Source: Immersiella caudata
Taxonomy: Eukaryota > Ascomycota > Sordariomycetes > Sordariales > Lasiosphaeriaceae
NCBI GenBank assembly: GCA_030512335.1
Contig: JAULSU010000002.1
Location: 434,001-498,000 of the forward strand
Direction of reading: 5' to 3'
DNA: 64,000 nucleotides
Position 1 is the stretch's first letter. Each line of letters opens with the position of its first letter. Under the pieces are notes generated by a model that was not told where the DNA came from, searched no databases, and saw only the letters and a list, made by a program, of their open reading frames with translations. Shown piece after piece: positions 1-10,650 of this stretch. Both the position numbers and the translations under genes were made by a program.

Positions 1-213
1 GTGGCGCTTCAACGCCTGCTCGAACGGCCCTGGTTTGGTCGACTTTGGATCCGACAGGAGATTATCCTCGGCTCGGTCGAGTCTGCTATTCGATACAGAC
101 ACTGTGAACTTGAGTGGCCTCACTTCCAACATATTGAACTGGAAGAGAGAAGAGACACCTTCGTTGTCCCACGGGCTTGGCACCCAGTATTCCCTATCAT
201 TATTACTTACTAG
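1..213 (+). pseudogene. HET-domain protein fragment (cut by window edge)
   Basis: Frame 1 encodes about 70 residues containing RPWFGRLWIRQEI, the signature of the second half of the HET (heterokaryon incompatibility) domain, followed by a plausible continuation and then a stop at 211-213. Intact HET proteins continue for hundreds of residues past this motif, so the gene is truncated on its 3' side; its 5' part lies outside the window. HET proteins trigger cell death after non-self fusion. I see no other frame that carries the HET reading on after the stop, so I treat this as a relic. An intron near 190-230 is a less likely alternative. Confidence 0.65.
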
Positions 214-490
214 TACATTTATAGGCTTGTTTAAAACCTTAACAGGGAGACCCTATATAAGAGCGAGCCTGATAAGAGGACATATTTCACAGCTGTTAAA
301 ATGGACGCAGCGGGTAAGGCGACAGCTAAGCGCCACTTTATCGTAGATTAGTTTCTTTTAGTGTAAATCCAGGCTAGGCGCGAAGACAAGAAGAATAGGA
401 ACCGTCCTCTTTGTTGACCAGAGGCCTAGGGCCCCTGAACCCCTTTCTTTCTAGCAGACATCAGGCAGTCGGCAACTTCGCCATGGAGCG

Positions 491-2266
491 TCAACGTCGC
501 CACAGCCTCGAGCGAGGGAACGCCTTTCGCTGCATCTCTTTACCCCATTTTCCCGAGTCGTATCCCTGACCCATCGCCTCCGTCTCCTTTTCCCGCTCCA
601 GCGCCCTTCGCTCATCGACATCATCGCCCGTGAGCCAGGGGTGAAAGTTCTCCCACCAGAGATAAAAGAGAAACACCTTTAGGCCGCCGCTGGCGAGCTT
701 CTTGCGGACATGTCGGACCATTACCCGGTATATCTCCGCGTGTCGCCCTCTGCGCCGAGCCTTGCCCGGAATGCCGGGCACACCGCGGAGGGCAGCCACG
801 ACGTCGTCTCGATCGTGCGCGTCACGCACGTGGAGCTCCAGCGTCAGGGACGGCAGCCGCGCGTGCGCGCGGAGGAGGTCAAGGAGGTGGGCGAAGCCAA
901 TGGTAGCGTTTACGTTGCACCGAATGCTCGCGATGAGTGTAAGTCGCCTGATGTGCTGGAGCACATGTGTGAGCGGCGGCGCATCCCAGCCACGTGCGCC
1001 GGCGGCTGTGCACCAACCGATGTCATTGTACGCGGCCACGATGTGGTTGCAGCCGTAGAACACCTCCGAGGCTAAGGCGTGGAATCTCCTATTGACAAGA
1101 AAGTAGGAAGCGGGGACTCGGTTGCAGCAATAACAGCGGCCCCTGAACGCGATGCTGCTCTTTGCACAAAACGCTTTGTCAAGCAGCCAGGTAAAACGCC
1201 CATCGACCTGAGAAAGCTCCATCACTTTCCCTCCTGAGCTCTCGCTACCCTGCCTGCTCAGCGCCCACTCTCTACCGCCAGTGTAGACGAGCTCGAACTC
1301 ATCGTAGACAAGATGGGTGAAGCTCAGGACCCGGAGTTGGAGTTCTGCTGGGAGATCCAAGAACGGGAAGCTGGGCTGGTAGGTTGTTGCTTGGACTGTG
1401 GCTTTTGCCAAGGCAAAGAGCTGCTCGCCATGGGAACTCGGCACCGTCGTCCGCGGTCCGAAGGAGATGCCGAAGTCCTTGAGCAGACTGAGTCGGCGGA
1501 GCGGCTTCACCACGAGCTGCTCAGCCGTCTTAACATCTTTGACCGCGCAGTACACGTAAAGACTGAGAAGCCGCGGCTCGGCGTGGCGAGCTAGCTTCGA
1601 GCAGATTCTATCCCACTGGGCAGCACTGCGGCGGTCGAGGCTTGAGCGGCTATCCAGAGGTCGCTCGCAGCGATGTGCAACTTCGCTCTTCCAACTCGAT
1701 TCCCTCCAGTCGAATCTCCCGCTGCAGCTGTAGGTGCCAAGATGTTCCAGTCGGTCGTCGGCCGAGATCGGATGTGTGCAGGCCCCTGTCAGGAAGCACC
1801 CGGTGCATCCACAAGGCGTGAGGCTGACGAGCAGGCATCTCATGGCTTTCATAGCTCGGGGGCTGAGGTTCTCCAGCACATCGAGACCGCCAGGGCCACT
1901 GGCTGAAACGCCCCAAATGTGGGAGCGGTATAAAGCGTCCTCCACATCATCGTGGACGGCACGGCACACGAGTAAGAGGTTGATCGGAATCCTGCTTTTC
2001 CAATTGACGTGGAGGCGCGCTCGGTCCTCGGATTCCGCCCTCGCGGAGTAGTAGTAGTCGTCCTCGTGTTCTATGGCAGGCTGTTGGTTGCTCCAGTGGT
2101 TGAGGTCGATAAAAGCCTCTGTGGTGTCTTGCTGAATCCCGGCGTGGCCGTAGATGGTTTGCCTGACGTTAGGCGGCAGCTTTGTAAATTTGGAGACGGA
2201 AGGGGCCGCCGGTGCCACGCCGGCGCCTACTGTGGGGGAAAACTCGGTGATTCTCCTCTGTCTCAT
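491..2266 (-). CDS. F-box-like (2EXR-type) protein with two F-box-like motifs
   Basis: A single 591-codon reading frame starts at the ATG at 2266; the frame runs 9 codons further up, but only from a GTG. Two F-box-like segments are visible. The first is near residues 28-42 (FTKLPPNVRQTIY). The second is near residues 305-320 (FLDLPAELQLRVLSF). Both have the Leu-Pro-x-Glu/Asn-Leu-Arg pattern typical of fungal F-box and 2EXR proteins. Between them is a Cys-rich patch (CGCTGCFLTGAC), and the C-terminus is basic and charged. F-box proteins usually recruit substrates to SCF ubiquitin ligases, but in fungi this class is large and mostly uncharacterised, so the function is inferred. No intron is needed. 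The two-motif layout suggests an internal duplication. Confidence 0.7.
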   Translation of the reverse strand: MRQRRITEFSPTVGAGVAPAAPSVSKFTKLPPNVRQTIYGHAGIQQDTTEAFIDLNHWSNQQPAIEHEDDYYYSARAESEDRARLHVNWKSRIPINLLLVCRAVHDDVEDALYRSHIWGVSASGPGGLDVLENLSPRAMKAMRCLLVSLTPCGCTGCFLTGACTHPISADDRLEHLGTYSCSGRFDWRESSWKSEVAHRCERPLDSRSSLDRRSAAQWDRICSKLARHAEPRLLSLYVYCAVKDVKTAEQLVVKPLRRLSLLKDFGISFGPRTTVPSSHGEQLFALAKATVQATTYQPSFPFLDLPAELQLRVLSFTHLVYDEFELVYTGGREWALSRQGSESSGGKVMELSQVDGRFTWLLDKAFCAKSSIAFRGRCYCCNRVPASYFLVNRRFHALASEVFYGCNHIVAAYNDIGWCTAAGARGWDAPPLTHVLQHIRRLTLIASIRCNVNATIGFAHLLDLLRAHARLPSLTLELHVRDAHDRDDVVAALRGVPGIPGKARRRGRHAEIYRVMVRHVRKKLASGGLKVFLFYLWWENFHPWLTGDDVDERRALEREKETEAMGQGYDSGKWGKEMQRKAFPRSRLWRR

Positions 2267-2293
2267 CTTCGAGGTTGTCCTCGAAATTTGCAC

Positions 2294-2814
2294 ATGGTGA
2301 CAGAAGATATAGTGACAGAGGATCGGGCATGAATGAACTGGCGGTCAGACGGCAAAATGCAGCAAGGTTGAAAATTCATGCAGCTGTCCAACAGAGAGCT
2401 TGGCACGCTGGAATGCTACCTAATTGGCAGTTGTTGAAGGGTGGACCCTCCATAGATACAGCGAATGAGGCCACGGGATTGCTCATTGGTTGTTGCCCAG
2501 TTCTGCATTTGTGCTTCCCACGGCCCAAAGGCCTGCCACTGCTCGGGCGATCTGTAGGGTGAGTAGCACATTCACCTGCTTACATGGGAAATGGAAATTA
2601 TTAGGTCTGGCTTTTTATAAAGGTAAACATCTTCATCTTATCTTTTAAGTAAAAGTACTTGTATAGCTTCAACCTGCGCTCCCTTGACAAACTGTGGTGC
2701 ACACCTGGATACCCATCTTCTTTATTTTAAAGTTCACCACAACGCCCGACAGACTGATCACCTTCACGAGGTTCTAGGACGAAACGTATAGGACAGGGCC
2801 ACGGGTCAACGGCA
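2294..2814. other. Intergenic, no gene seen
   Basis: About 520 bases between the F-box-like gene and the membrane-protein relic. Short open frames here resemble no family. An AT-richer patch at about 2590-2660 is the only compositional feature. Confidence 0.4.
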
Positions 2815-3672
2815 CGATGGTGGGCTACGACATCAGCCAGGACGCGCTGGTCGCCACGAGAGAAGGGCTTTTGGCACCAGCCCAAGACACAAGGCATCAC
2901 GGGCTTGGATGGCATTACCATTTCGGTATCCGCTTGCGTGACGAGCATCATCAATACCGGCCTCACGTACAATGTGGCAATGACCAGCCCGTCCGACGGG
3001 CCTGAGCCAACACTAGGATGGCAAGGTGGACTGCACGGCAGTCGATCCGATGTTGACGATCCCTGGAACTTCCGATATGACAACACCGACATTTGTCGAC
3101 AGCTCTCAGCCACGAGGGACTTGTCTACCCTCAGCAACCAACAGCGCGGCATCATGGACCTCGACATAAGCACCACTGACTGGACCAACCCTCGGAGCGG
3201 CGATGTCGAAATCAACCTCGCATCCGACTTGCGCAGTCTGTCGAGGAATTTGCGCCGCGGCAATGGAATGGGTTCTTTGGTGTGATTGCCATTTTGTTTT
3301 CCCCATTTGGTGGCTGTGGCGTGGGTGACTGTTTGGTTTCTGCAGGCTACTCGACATACGATACTGGGGAATAGCTGGCAGGCTGTTGCACAGGTGGTTT
3401 CGGAGGCATCAATGCCATTTTTGTTGCGCGCCGACGATATGAAGGATTCGGAGCTGACGGGGATGGATCGGGACGAAATTGGCGGAGCGGGGAGGTATGG
3501 CGTTGCGCGGTCGAGGAAATCGGGGAGAGAGGGCAGGAGGGAGTTGATCAGTTCTGGTTCGTCGCTTCCCCATGTCGAGAGGGCGGACAAATTCCACTCT
3601 CCATTCGCATTAAGAACCTTGCAGCCAGTGGGTTGGCATCTCCTCAATTACCAACCGTTTGGTCTGAGATAA
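2815..3672 (+). pseudogene. 3' part of a fungal multipass membrane-protein gene, 5'-truncated
   Basis: Frame 1 reads as protein from about 2815. If the 66-nt GT-AG intron 3280-3345 is removed, an in-frame TGA at 3283 disappears and the frame continues in phase 0 as ATRHTILGNSWQAVAQVV, then RYGVARS, to a stop at 3670. The TILGNSWQAVAQVVS motif followed by an acidic linker is, to my knowledge, the C-terminal tail of a large uncharacterised family of fungal integral membrane proteins. The upstream transmembrane exons expected for that family are not found, so this is a 3' fragment. The competing 306-codon frame on the minus strand (2727-3647) has no recognisable features and I regard it as a shadow. 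Confidence 0.35.
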
Positions 3673-4076
3673 TATGAGCAAGTAAATGTGGGGGTCTGAC
3701 AGACGGCCGGTACCGGTTTCATTTTAACGCCTGCAATGCGTGCTCACATGATGTTTTCGCCAAAGGATAAGTTGTGGTGTTTTCATCAATTCGAGCTGAC
3801 TGCAGGACGTTGCGCGGGCTGCGTAAATGGAAGCGAAGCGGGTCAATCCTACACGCTGCCCAACTTGCTCATACTTGCTCAGCTATAGCTAAGTTCCGAG
3901 GACTCTCGGAGCTCTAACCTCACTGACTTGGTCTTTGTCGCGGCTATATTCTACGATTCCTTATGACTTGGCTGTGCATCATGGAACAGTGGCAGGTACT
4001 TAACTCGAGAAGTTCACGCCATGTTCGCACATCTCAGACACCTCAAACGATTCATCATTGGGTTCGAGCTCTCGCA
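3673..4076. other. Intergenic, upstream region of the DJ-1/PfpI gene
   Basis: About 400 bases with no coding potential that I can support. It presumably carries the promoter and 5' leader of the gene starting at 4077. No clear TATA box was identified. Confidence 0.3.
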
Positions 4077-5128
4077 ATGAAGGCATTCTTCGCACCGGCG
4101 CTGGCTGTTCTGGGTCAGTGGACGCACCTCTCATCCGCTCAAAGCTACCCCTTTACGGCGGAGCAAGAGCGCAATGCCAACCGCACCCTCTCTGTCGGCT
4201 ATGTGAGTCTACTTCGTCTCCATCATTCTCATTGGGTGTTTTCGCAGTGCTAACCAGCGTCAGGTCGTCTACCACGGATACACCATCCTGGATGTTTTCG
4301 GCCCAGTCCAGTTCTTGTCTGCTGTGAGCCCCCCTGAAATGGAGTTGAAGGGGTTCAACTTGTCCCCGAAGGTCGCTAAGATCAAGCCAACAGCTCTCAT
4401 GGCCGTTCAACATCACCCTCTCCATCATCGCCAAAGAAACCGGCCCCGTCCACAGCCGCCCTCCGGTGCACCACGGCCCCAACGGCTCAGAAATGGACAT
4501 GTCCAAGATGATCGACGCCCAAATCATCGCCACGCACACCTTTGAAACCGCCCCTCCGCTTGATGTCATCATCGTCACTGGCGGAGTCGGCGACCTGACT
4601 CTAATGGAGAAAAAAGACCGCTCCATCGAGGATTTCATCGCCTCTCGCTTCGACAAAATCGAATACATCCTCTCCGTCTGCAGCGGCTCCGGCTTCCTCG
4701 CCCGAGCCGGTATCCTAGACGGTCGTCGGGCAACCGCCACCAAATCGGTATGGAGCCACATCACCAGGGGTGGGAAGAACGTCACCTGGGTGCCCAGCGC
4801 GCGGTGGGTGCAAGACGGCAAGATCTGGACGAGCTCGGGGGTCACTGCGGGGATGGACATGATGGTTGCATTTTTGAGGCATATTTATGGGGATCCGGTA
4901 GTGAACAACTCGGTCAATAATGCTGAGTATGCGCCGCATGTTGATCCGAGTTGGGATCCGTTTTCAATTGTTCACAAGGTCAGTGTCACTTTTCTATCTT
5001 GCAAGTTGTTTTGCCATGAATTGGAACGGCGACTAACAGCGTTGGTGAAGGTTCCCGGTGCAAACACGAGCATACCGATGCAAAGTCTGGTGGGACCGTT
5101 GACGGAGTACCCTGAAAGTTCCCCATGA
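4077..5128 (+). CDS. Secreted DJ-1/PfpI-family protein
   Basis: Four exons are inferred: 4077-4202, 4264-4323, 4394-4978 and 5051-5128, all joined in phase 0 (849 nt, 282 aa). The first intron has a GCTAAC branch point. The third intron (4979-5050) is 72 nt and open in frame, so it could be retained. The N-terminus looks like a secretion signal (MKAFFAPALAVLG... ending near AQS). The core has the glutamine-amidotransferase-like fold pattern: VVYHGYTILDVFGPVQ, DVIIVTGGVG, then the nucleophile-elbow SVCSGSGFLARAGILDGRRAT with the expected Cys, and the distal SSGVTAGMDM segment. This family covers isocyanide hydratases, chaperone/glyoxalase-like and regulatory proteins, so the reaction cannot be named. 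The ATG at 4077 is chosen because it begins the signal peptide; the frame extends further upstream. Confidence 0.8.
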
Positions 5129-5819
5129 CTAGGTACCTAATTAGGCACCTTACCAAAGTACCCTTTCCCGTGCGAGGTGTCACGGACGCACTTCACTAAA
5201 TTCGGTTCTCTTAATCTTGAAAACCTCGCATTATTCATGGAAATGATATCTCAGTTAGCGGATACGCCGCCTCACGCGTGACTCAGGACCGCATCTCACA
5301 GTCACACACGAAATGTGCCAAGATTGCGGTGCGTTCTCGACGTCATCTCCAACAGTCTCGGCTCCATCTTTAGGGTCAATAGCTCGTGTCGACAAAAGTG
5401 AGCAACCCATTGGATCCCAACGATGGGCTGCTGGCTGAAACTGGGCTGGTGAGCAGAGCCAACGCTGCTTCAGAACTATATTCTGCGCACCAAACACGCA
5501 ATGAGCCTTTTTGTGATATATCTGATGCGTTTCCGTCTTCATCAGAGGCCTCCGAGGCTGTCGAGGCACCTTTTAACAGAGAAGAGAAATACGACCTCAT
5601 TCTCGGGATTCTAGTATTCCTTGTTTCCGGAAGGCTGCCTTGAACTCCGTGCACTGCTCGAACCGCCACTCTCTTCACCATTCTCTTCCCCCATCGGCAT
5701 GGTATTCTTTCGCACGAGAACCTCCGTCGTCAGCACCACCGCCTGCCCTCCCTTGTTCACTTCCTCCCCCGAAGTCGTCTCAGACCGCACAAAGACATCA
5801 TTCCCCAAGTCCACAGCTT
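5129..5819. other. Intergenic; possible coding remnant on minus strand
   Basis: No gene is supported. Immediately beyond the stop of the DUF302-like gene, another minus-strand frame (about 5611-5860) stays open for about 80 codons and reads somewhat protein-like (DLGNDVFVRSETTSGEEV). It overlaps the 3' end of the DUF302-like frame. I cannot assign it; it may be the remnant of a different gene joined here. Confidence 0.25.
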
Positions 5820-6185
5820 TTACTGCACCGCCCTCTCCGCCAGCTCCCCCCAAACCGTAACCAGGATTCCGAAATTCCTTGGTGGCACAATAAAACTGCT
5901 CAACGGGGGCAACGCACGGAGTGCTTCAGCTGCACCGGCGATGTTTCCCTGCGCAAAGAGGGTAGAGAAGGTGGTGTTCAGGGGCGGAATGGCGGATTCA
6001 AGGGCGGTGCGGGTGTCGTTGAAGGAGCGGGTTGAGAGGATGGTGCGATGGGTGAGTTGGATGCGGCGGTCGGAGATGACATGAGGTAGTTTGGGGGATT
6101 TTGATCCGGGTGAAGGGGTTGCAGATGCGGTAGTGCCCAGTGCTAGGGCGGCCGCGATGGCGTTTAAGAGGTGAGAGAGGCGCAT
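5820..6185 (-). pseudogene. C-terminally truncated DUF302-like secreted protein
   Basis: The ATG at 6185 opens a frame with a clear signal peptide (MRLSHLLNAIAAALALG...ASA), followed by a segment that resembles fungal DUF302 (TT1751-like) proteins: THRTILSTRSFNDTRTALESA, LPPLSSFIVPPRNFG and finally AERAVQ. In relatives that I recall, AVQ is followed by a conserved YEIGNP segment and about 60 more residues. Here a TAA comes directly after AVQ, so the second half of the domain is missing (121 aa, against about 180-200 expected). The function of the family is unknown. The family assignment is from memory of the pattern and should be confirmed. Confidence 0.5.
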
Positions 6186-6897
6186 TTTGGGGATGACTTG
6201 GGTCCCTAACAAACAATGTGAGTGTGAAGGTGCTGGAGGAGGAAAAAGACAGCTGAGCTTGGTTGAAGCGGGGAAGTAATTCCTTCGTCTTTATGCCGAC
6301 TCGGTTCCGATGTTACCTTTGAGAACTGCATCTGCGTCAATGGTGTTGGCGCTGACTGCTAAGCACGGAAAGGATCGCGTCGCCGAGGAAACCTGATTAC
6401 ATTAATCCAATGGTTCGTTACTAGTTAAAATTAGTTGGTAGCGTCACGGTGCATGACAAAATTCGATGCGGGTGTCGGTTGAGATAACGAATTGGGAAAT
6501 GCAAGATCTGGAAGTTTGTGATCATTTTGACGATCCACGGCAGCCTCTAACGCGAATTGTGGAGCAGGGGTGCGGTCGCCATTGCGGTCATAATAAGCTC
6601 AAGCATGGTGTAACGCTAAAAGGGGAACACGAAGCGATGGCCTGCGAGTGGATCACCAGACTGCTGCTGATCCTGGCCTGTCTGGTTCTGCGAGTTGACG
6701 AAGGAGGGGAACAATCAAGGAAACATCCCTGCTTCACCAATCGAGAACCTTAGAGTTCTGTCCTGCGAATTATATCCGTCACCCTGGTCAGGTTTGCTCC
6801 GGTGTCTTCCTTGAGAAGGTCTTTTAACGGGTTACGGAGGGGCCTGATCTGGAAGGACACCTTCTCATGATTGACAAAATTACATGCGTATATTTCC
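6186..6897. other. Intergenic, no gene seen
   Basis: About 700 bases between the DUF302-like gene (its upstream side) and the 3' end of the bHLH gene. The 95-codon plus-strand frame at 6466-6753 has no recognisable features. The 6750-6944 minus frame could be an extra 3' exon of the bHLH gene, because a GTGAGG donor-like site lies at the end of its coding frame, but this is not needed. Confidence 0.35.
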
Positions 6898-7741
6898 TCA
6901 CACCAATGCAGTGCGGCTATAGCTAAAGTCAGAATGGGAAGCATCTTTCAGCCTCTCCACCTCGTGCCTCAGCGACTCGTTCTCCTTCTCCAAGCTAATC
7001 AACCTCTCCCTCGCAAGTTGCAGCACAGCCGATTTACTCGGCGCGCGATCGTAATCCCCGCCGAAACTCTCCATCTCGCCTTCACCGGCTCGCGCCCGCG
7101 TCTCATTCAATGTCGCCAGCATCAACTCAAACTGCCCGTTCAGCCGATTCCGGTAGTTCTTCTCCACCACGTTGTGACAGGTTCGCGCCCGAAGTAGCTT
7201 CGGATCACTCGTATGGTCCGAAGAAGACGACCCCCGTGCCGACTTCGCCTTGCCCCTGCTCCCACTTGAATGGGCTTTGGAGTCGGTGCTCCGGCTAGAT
7301 TTCGACTTCGTCTTGACGCTATCGATAGAGACGCCGCTGTCGCTGGCCGGGCTGGCCAATGGCGATGGGTAGGCCATGGAGATGCTGGGCGTAATAGGGG
7401 GGCTCATCATCATGGACTCGTCGTCGTCCACAGACCCAAACAGGGACGGGGAGTCGGTAGTTATAGCCGTCGCGGACGGAAGAGACATAGAGCCCATGTC
7501 GTTGAAGCCGTAATACGAGGATGGCGAGTCGAGGTCTGTGGAGAGGTAGAAGTTGTCCCCCCTAGCGCTGGTTGGTGAGTCGTACGTTTGCGACGTCGCC
7601 CACCAGTCGTTCCCCAGTTGCGACTGAAGAGATTATCAGCATCCATGCGAGACAACTTGATGAGAGGTAGATGCTTACTGTAGACATGTCATCACGGGCC
7701 CATGCCGATGTAAGCCAGTGTGTGCCGCTTTGAGAATCCAT
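6898..7741 (-). CDS. bHLH (SREBP-like spacing) transcription factor
   Basis: Two exons: 7741-7679 (21 codons, from MDSQSGTHW) and 7623-6898, separated by a 55-nt intron with a GTAAGC donor and CTTCAG acceptor (phase 0). The product is 262 aa. The basic region and helix 1 are seen as RTCHNVVEKNYRNRLNGQFE, about residues 167-190. A loop rich in Glu/Gly follows, then helix 2 SKSAVLQLARERLISLEKE, which runs into a short leucine-zipper-like coil (NESLRHEVERL). The N-terminal half is Ser/Pro-rich and acidic, likely an activation region. His-x3-Glu-x3-Arg spacing in the basic region predicts E-box binding. It should act in the nucleus; the target genes are unknown. Three copies of a 12-nt repeat lie just upstream of the start codon (see separate entry). 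Confidence 0.85.
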
Positions 7742-7786
7742 CGCGGCTGTGTGGTGGATATGGGATGTTTTCCCGAGGAGATGCGG

Positions 7787-7852
7787 ATCTAGACCGTGAT
7801 GTTGGAGGGTGGCAGAGCTGATCTCAGAATCTAGACTGCGATCTAGACCGTG
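7787..7852. repeat. Three-copy 12-nt repeat upstream of the bHLH gene
   Basis: ATCTAGAC[C/T]G[T/C]G occurs at 7787-7798, 7829-7840 and 7841-7852; the last two are tandem. The copies differ only by transitions. The array lies 46-112 bases upstream of the bHLH start codon at 7741, in the expected promoter or 5' leader, so it may be a regulatory site. CTAGAC is not a canonical E-box. Confidence 0.5.
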
Positions 7853-7853
7853 A

Positions 7854-8318
7854 ATGTGTCTCAGAGATTCGGCGTCGGATGTATTGCCGAGGGGCGATGT
7901 CGAATCGTCCGAGCCAAACGCTCCGACTATATAGGTCTGGCGGGATCTCCGAGATCGAAATGCATGTTCCGTGATTGTTCCATCACAGCATGCCGCTTAT
8001 TGATCGCCGAGCCTCTGATTGCGTGCCAAGGCTCCTTACTGAGTGCCAAGCCCATCAGTGTTGCTGATGCGGGGAGGTGCCGACGGGTTGGAGACTTCGG
8101 CGCGGAAGTGGAGGTTTCGGCGGGGTGCTCCGAGGGCGCCTCCGAGCCAATCAACGACAAAGCCGCGACTTGCGGACCGAGTGCTCCGAGGCCGCCGAGA
8201 CCGCCGAGGCCGCCGAGACTGCCGCACCCTACCGTGCCTGGCACGCAAGGAGAGCCTCAACAAACGCCAAGGCGCAACTTGCAGCGGTTCGGACGACCAT
8301 GCGCGCACATTAAGGGGT
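7854..8318. other. Intergenic between bHLH and Zn2Cys6 genes
   Basis: No gene is supported. A run at about 8180-8230 is built of imperfect GCCGAGRCC/CCGAGGCCG units, a low-complexity GC-rich patch that generates spurious open frames on both strands. Confidence 0.4.
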
Positions 8319-10650
8319 TCATGAGTCCGCTGGATTCTCAGCTGATAGACCCGGGAAAACATCCGCAACTCCTTCCGCAGGAATTCGCATGTCCGCACCC
8401 CAAAGAATGCGTTGCATCTGCGCGTGCGGAGACTCTCCTGGAGAGCCCTCCTCTGCGTCCTTCGCATTGAGCTGTTGCAATGCGTCGACAGCACGGGTGA
8501 CGGGGGCGGGGATTTCCGACGTGTCGGCAAACTCGAGATTCGACATGACGGCGATGAGTTGGTCAATCATCGCCCGCACCGATTCGCGTCTTGTCGGCTC
8601 CCCGAGAATTCCGAGCAGCAACGCCGACCCGAGTGATCGATGCACCGCTGCCCAGGACGTCCGGGCGAAGAAGGTCAGGTTCTGGAGCTTGAGGAAGGCA
8701 TCGACCGTGTCGACGAGGGCATCGATGCAAGCCTTCCGCACGCCGACTATGACCTCCTTCAAGTCCTGGTTCTGGCGCTCCCGTTTGGCTAAGACCGGCT
8801 TACACAGCTCCGAGACGACGTAAGAACAGTGCATCCGCCAGTTCCAATGCTCTAGATGGTCTTTCATCAAAGCACACGCTGACGGGTCTCGCAGGTGCAC
8901 GCAAGCATGCTCCGCAATGGCGTCGACTTCTTTCCGTCGTTCCTTGATCCTCTGAAGCTGCCGGTGGATGCCCATAGGGTGAACTCGGCTACTCACCACT
9001 TCAAGAGCAACGGTGCAAAGCTGAAGCATACACTCGGCATACGAGAACCCGCCGTCGGGGCGCGCCGGTTGCGATGTGCGCCAGCTTGTTAGGTTCGCCG
9101 TAGGTGTCGCCCTGTCGTAGGAAATGGACAGCAAACTATCCTGCCAGATGATCCGCGACCTGTTCCAGTATGAGCAGCCGATCAGGCCATCATCTTCAGC
9201 AGAAGCACTCACCAAATCTCATGTCTCAGAGTTCTTTCCTCAGCCGGCAGGTTTTGGAAGCTCGGCTCGTGGTGTAATCCCAAGCCCTGTGCCAGCCGCA
9301 TCGTCAAGCCTTCTCAACGTCAGCTCCTGTATTGTCTTGAAGCCCATCAGAGAAGTGAGAAGCTAGGAGGGGAAAGACCTACCCAACAACACCCAAGCCA
9401 CCCCCGCATTCATGGAATTCGATATTACATTGCCCAGGACCAGAAGATTCTGGATATCGTCGAGTTGACAACAAGACAGGTAGTTGACGATGCGAAGGCA
9501 CTCATACGCACAACACACTACACCAACGTATCAGCTGCGGAAACCGGGGCCCAGCACCGCACGGCGCCAGTCAAGATGGCAAGGCCATGCACTCACCGTA
9601 GACCTGAGAGGTCAGTTGGCGCTCCCGTCTGGATAAGTTGGAGCATTGGTAGCCCGACGCCAAGCAGGCGAACAGCAGGCCGAGCCAGTGCGCGCTCTTT
9701 CCATATATGCCCTGCTCAGTCAAAACCGGCTTGTCCGCGTCGGCAGCCTGCGAGGTACGCGTTATGAGAAACCTTGTCACCTCCACCTCGAACTGCTGCA
9801 TGTTGACGATGCCGGGAAACAGGACGTGCGCCGTGTCGCGGTACTGGCGCACGCACTGGAGGCACTCGGAGTCGGAGGGCAGCATGGCGCAGAGCTTCTC
9901 GATGCGGACGGGGGACGCGTGCGGCAGGCCCCAGAGGTCGACGAAGGGGTACGTGGTGCTCTCGTTCTCGAGGGTGAAGATGGGCAGGACGCTCTTGTCG
10001 AGGAGATCGCGGACGGTGGACGAGGGTTCGTTGGCGGTTTGCTGGCTCAACGCCATGGCCATTGCAGGCACCGAGTTGGGGCCGAGAAAGACGTGCTCGC
10101 CCGTAACGGGGTGTCGCGAATGCACACCGCCGTCTGCGGGGAGAAGGATGGCATCGTCGGACGCGCTTTCGTCAGGAACGGGCGACTGGTCATCTTTTCC
10201 TTGGGCGGCGCGTTTCGACCGGGGAAAGGAACGGGTGGCGATGTCGCGGCGGACAGACTGCAGGTTGTGCTCGATCTTGTCGATCTTGGCGACCAGCTGC
10301 TCCCAATCGCTCTTAGATGGCGCCCACGCCGTTTTCGAGGTTGGCGGGGCCGAGAACCCCGGCGAGAAGGCGGTCGCGGGGGAAAAGGTTGTCGCCGGCG
10401 AGGCAGAGGACGGCGATGGTGATGGTGCAGCAATTGAGCTCGCTGCTGAGGCGCGCTTTAGTGGAGCGTCGTAGACGCACAGCTGGGGCAGCTGGCGATC
10501 GACACAGGTCTGGCACGGCAATTGGTAGCTGCACCGCACCTTCCGGGCTCGGCACGGGTTGCATGCCCGCTGCCCCTGCGCAATGGCCCGCCGCTTTCTC
10601 CTCGAGTTCTCCTCCGAGTCGGATCCTGTCGCTCTCCGTTGGGTGTCCAT
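8319..10650 (-). CDS. Zn2Cys6 transcription factor with fungal-specific MHR domain
   Basis: Four exons: 10650-9597, 9517-9383, 9309-9213 and 9159-8319 (2127 nt, 708 aa). Introns are 79, 73 and 53 nt with clean GT-AG ends; the second has a CTGAC branch. The Zn2Cys6 binuclear cluster lies at about residues 29-58: QRACNPCRARKVRCSYQLPCQTC. A Ser/Ala/Pro-rich linker and a short coiled coil (LVAKIDKIEHNLQSVRRD) follow. The fungal-specific transcription factor region comes next, with LFPGIVNMQQFEVEV, WLGLLFACLASG, then LLGLTMRLAQGLGLH and the QDSLLSISYDR signature of the middle homology region. The exon joins rebuild this domain continuously, which supports the model. It is a nuclear DNA-binding regulator whose targets are not evident from neighbours. 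Confidence 0.88.

Noticed and set aside
2727..3647. 306-codon minus-strand frame
   Set aside because: No domain, odd Cys/Arg/Pro mix, and it overlaps a plus-strand reading that is restored by a good intron.
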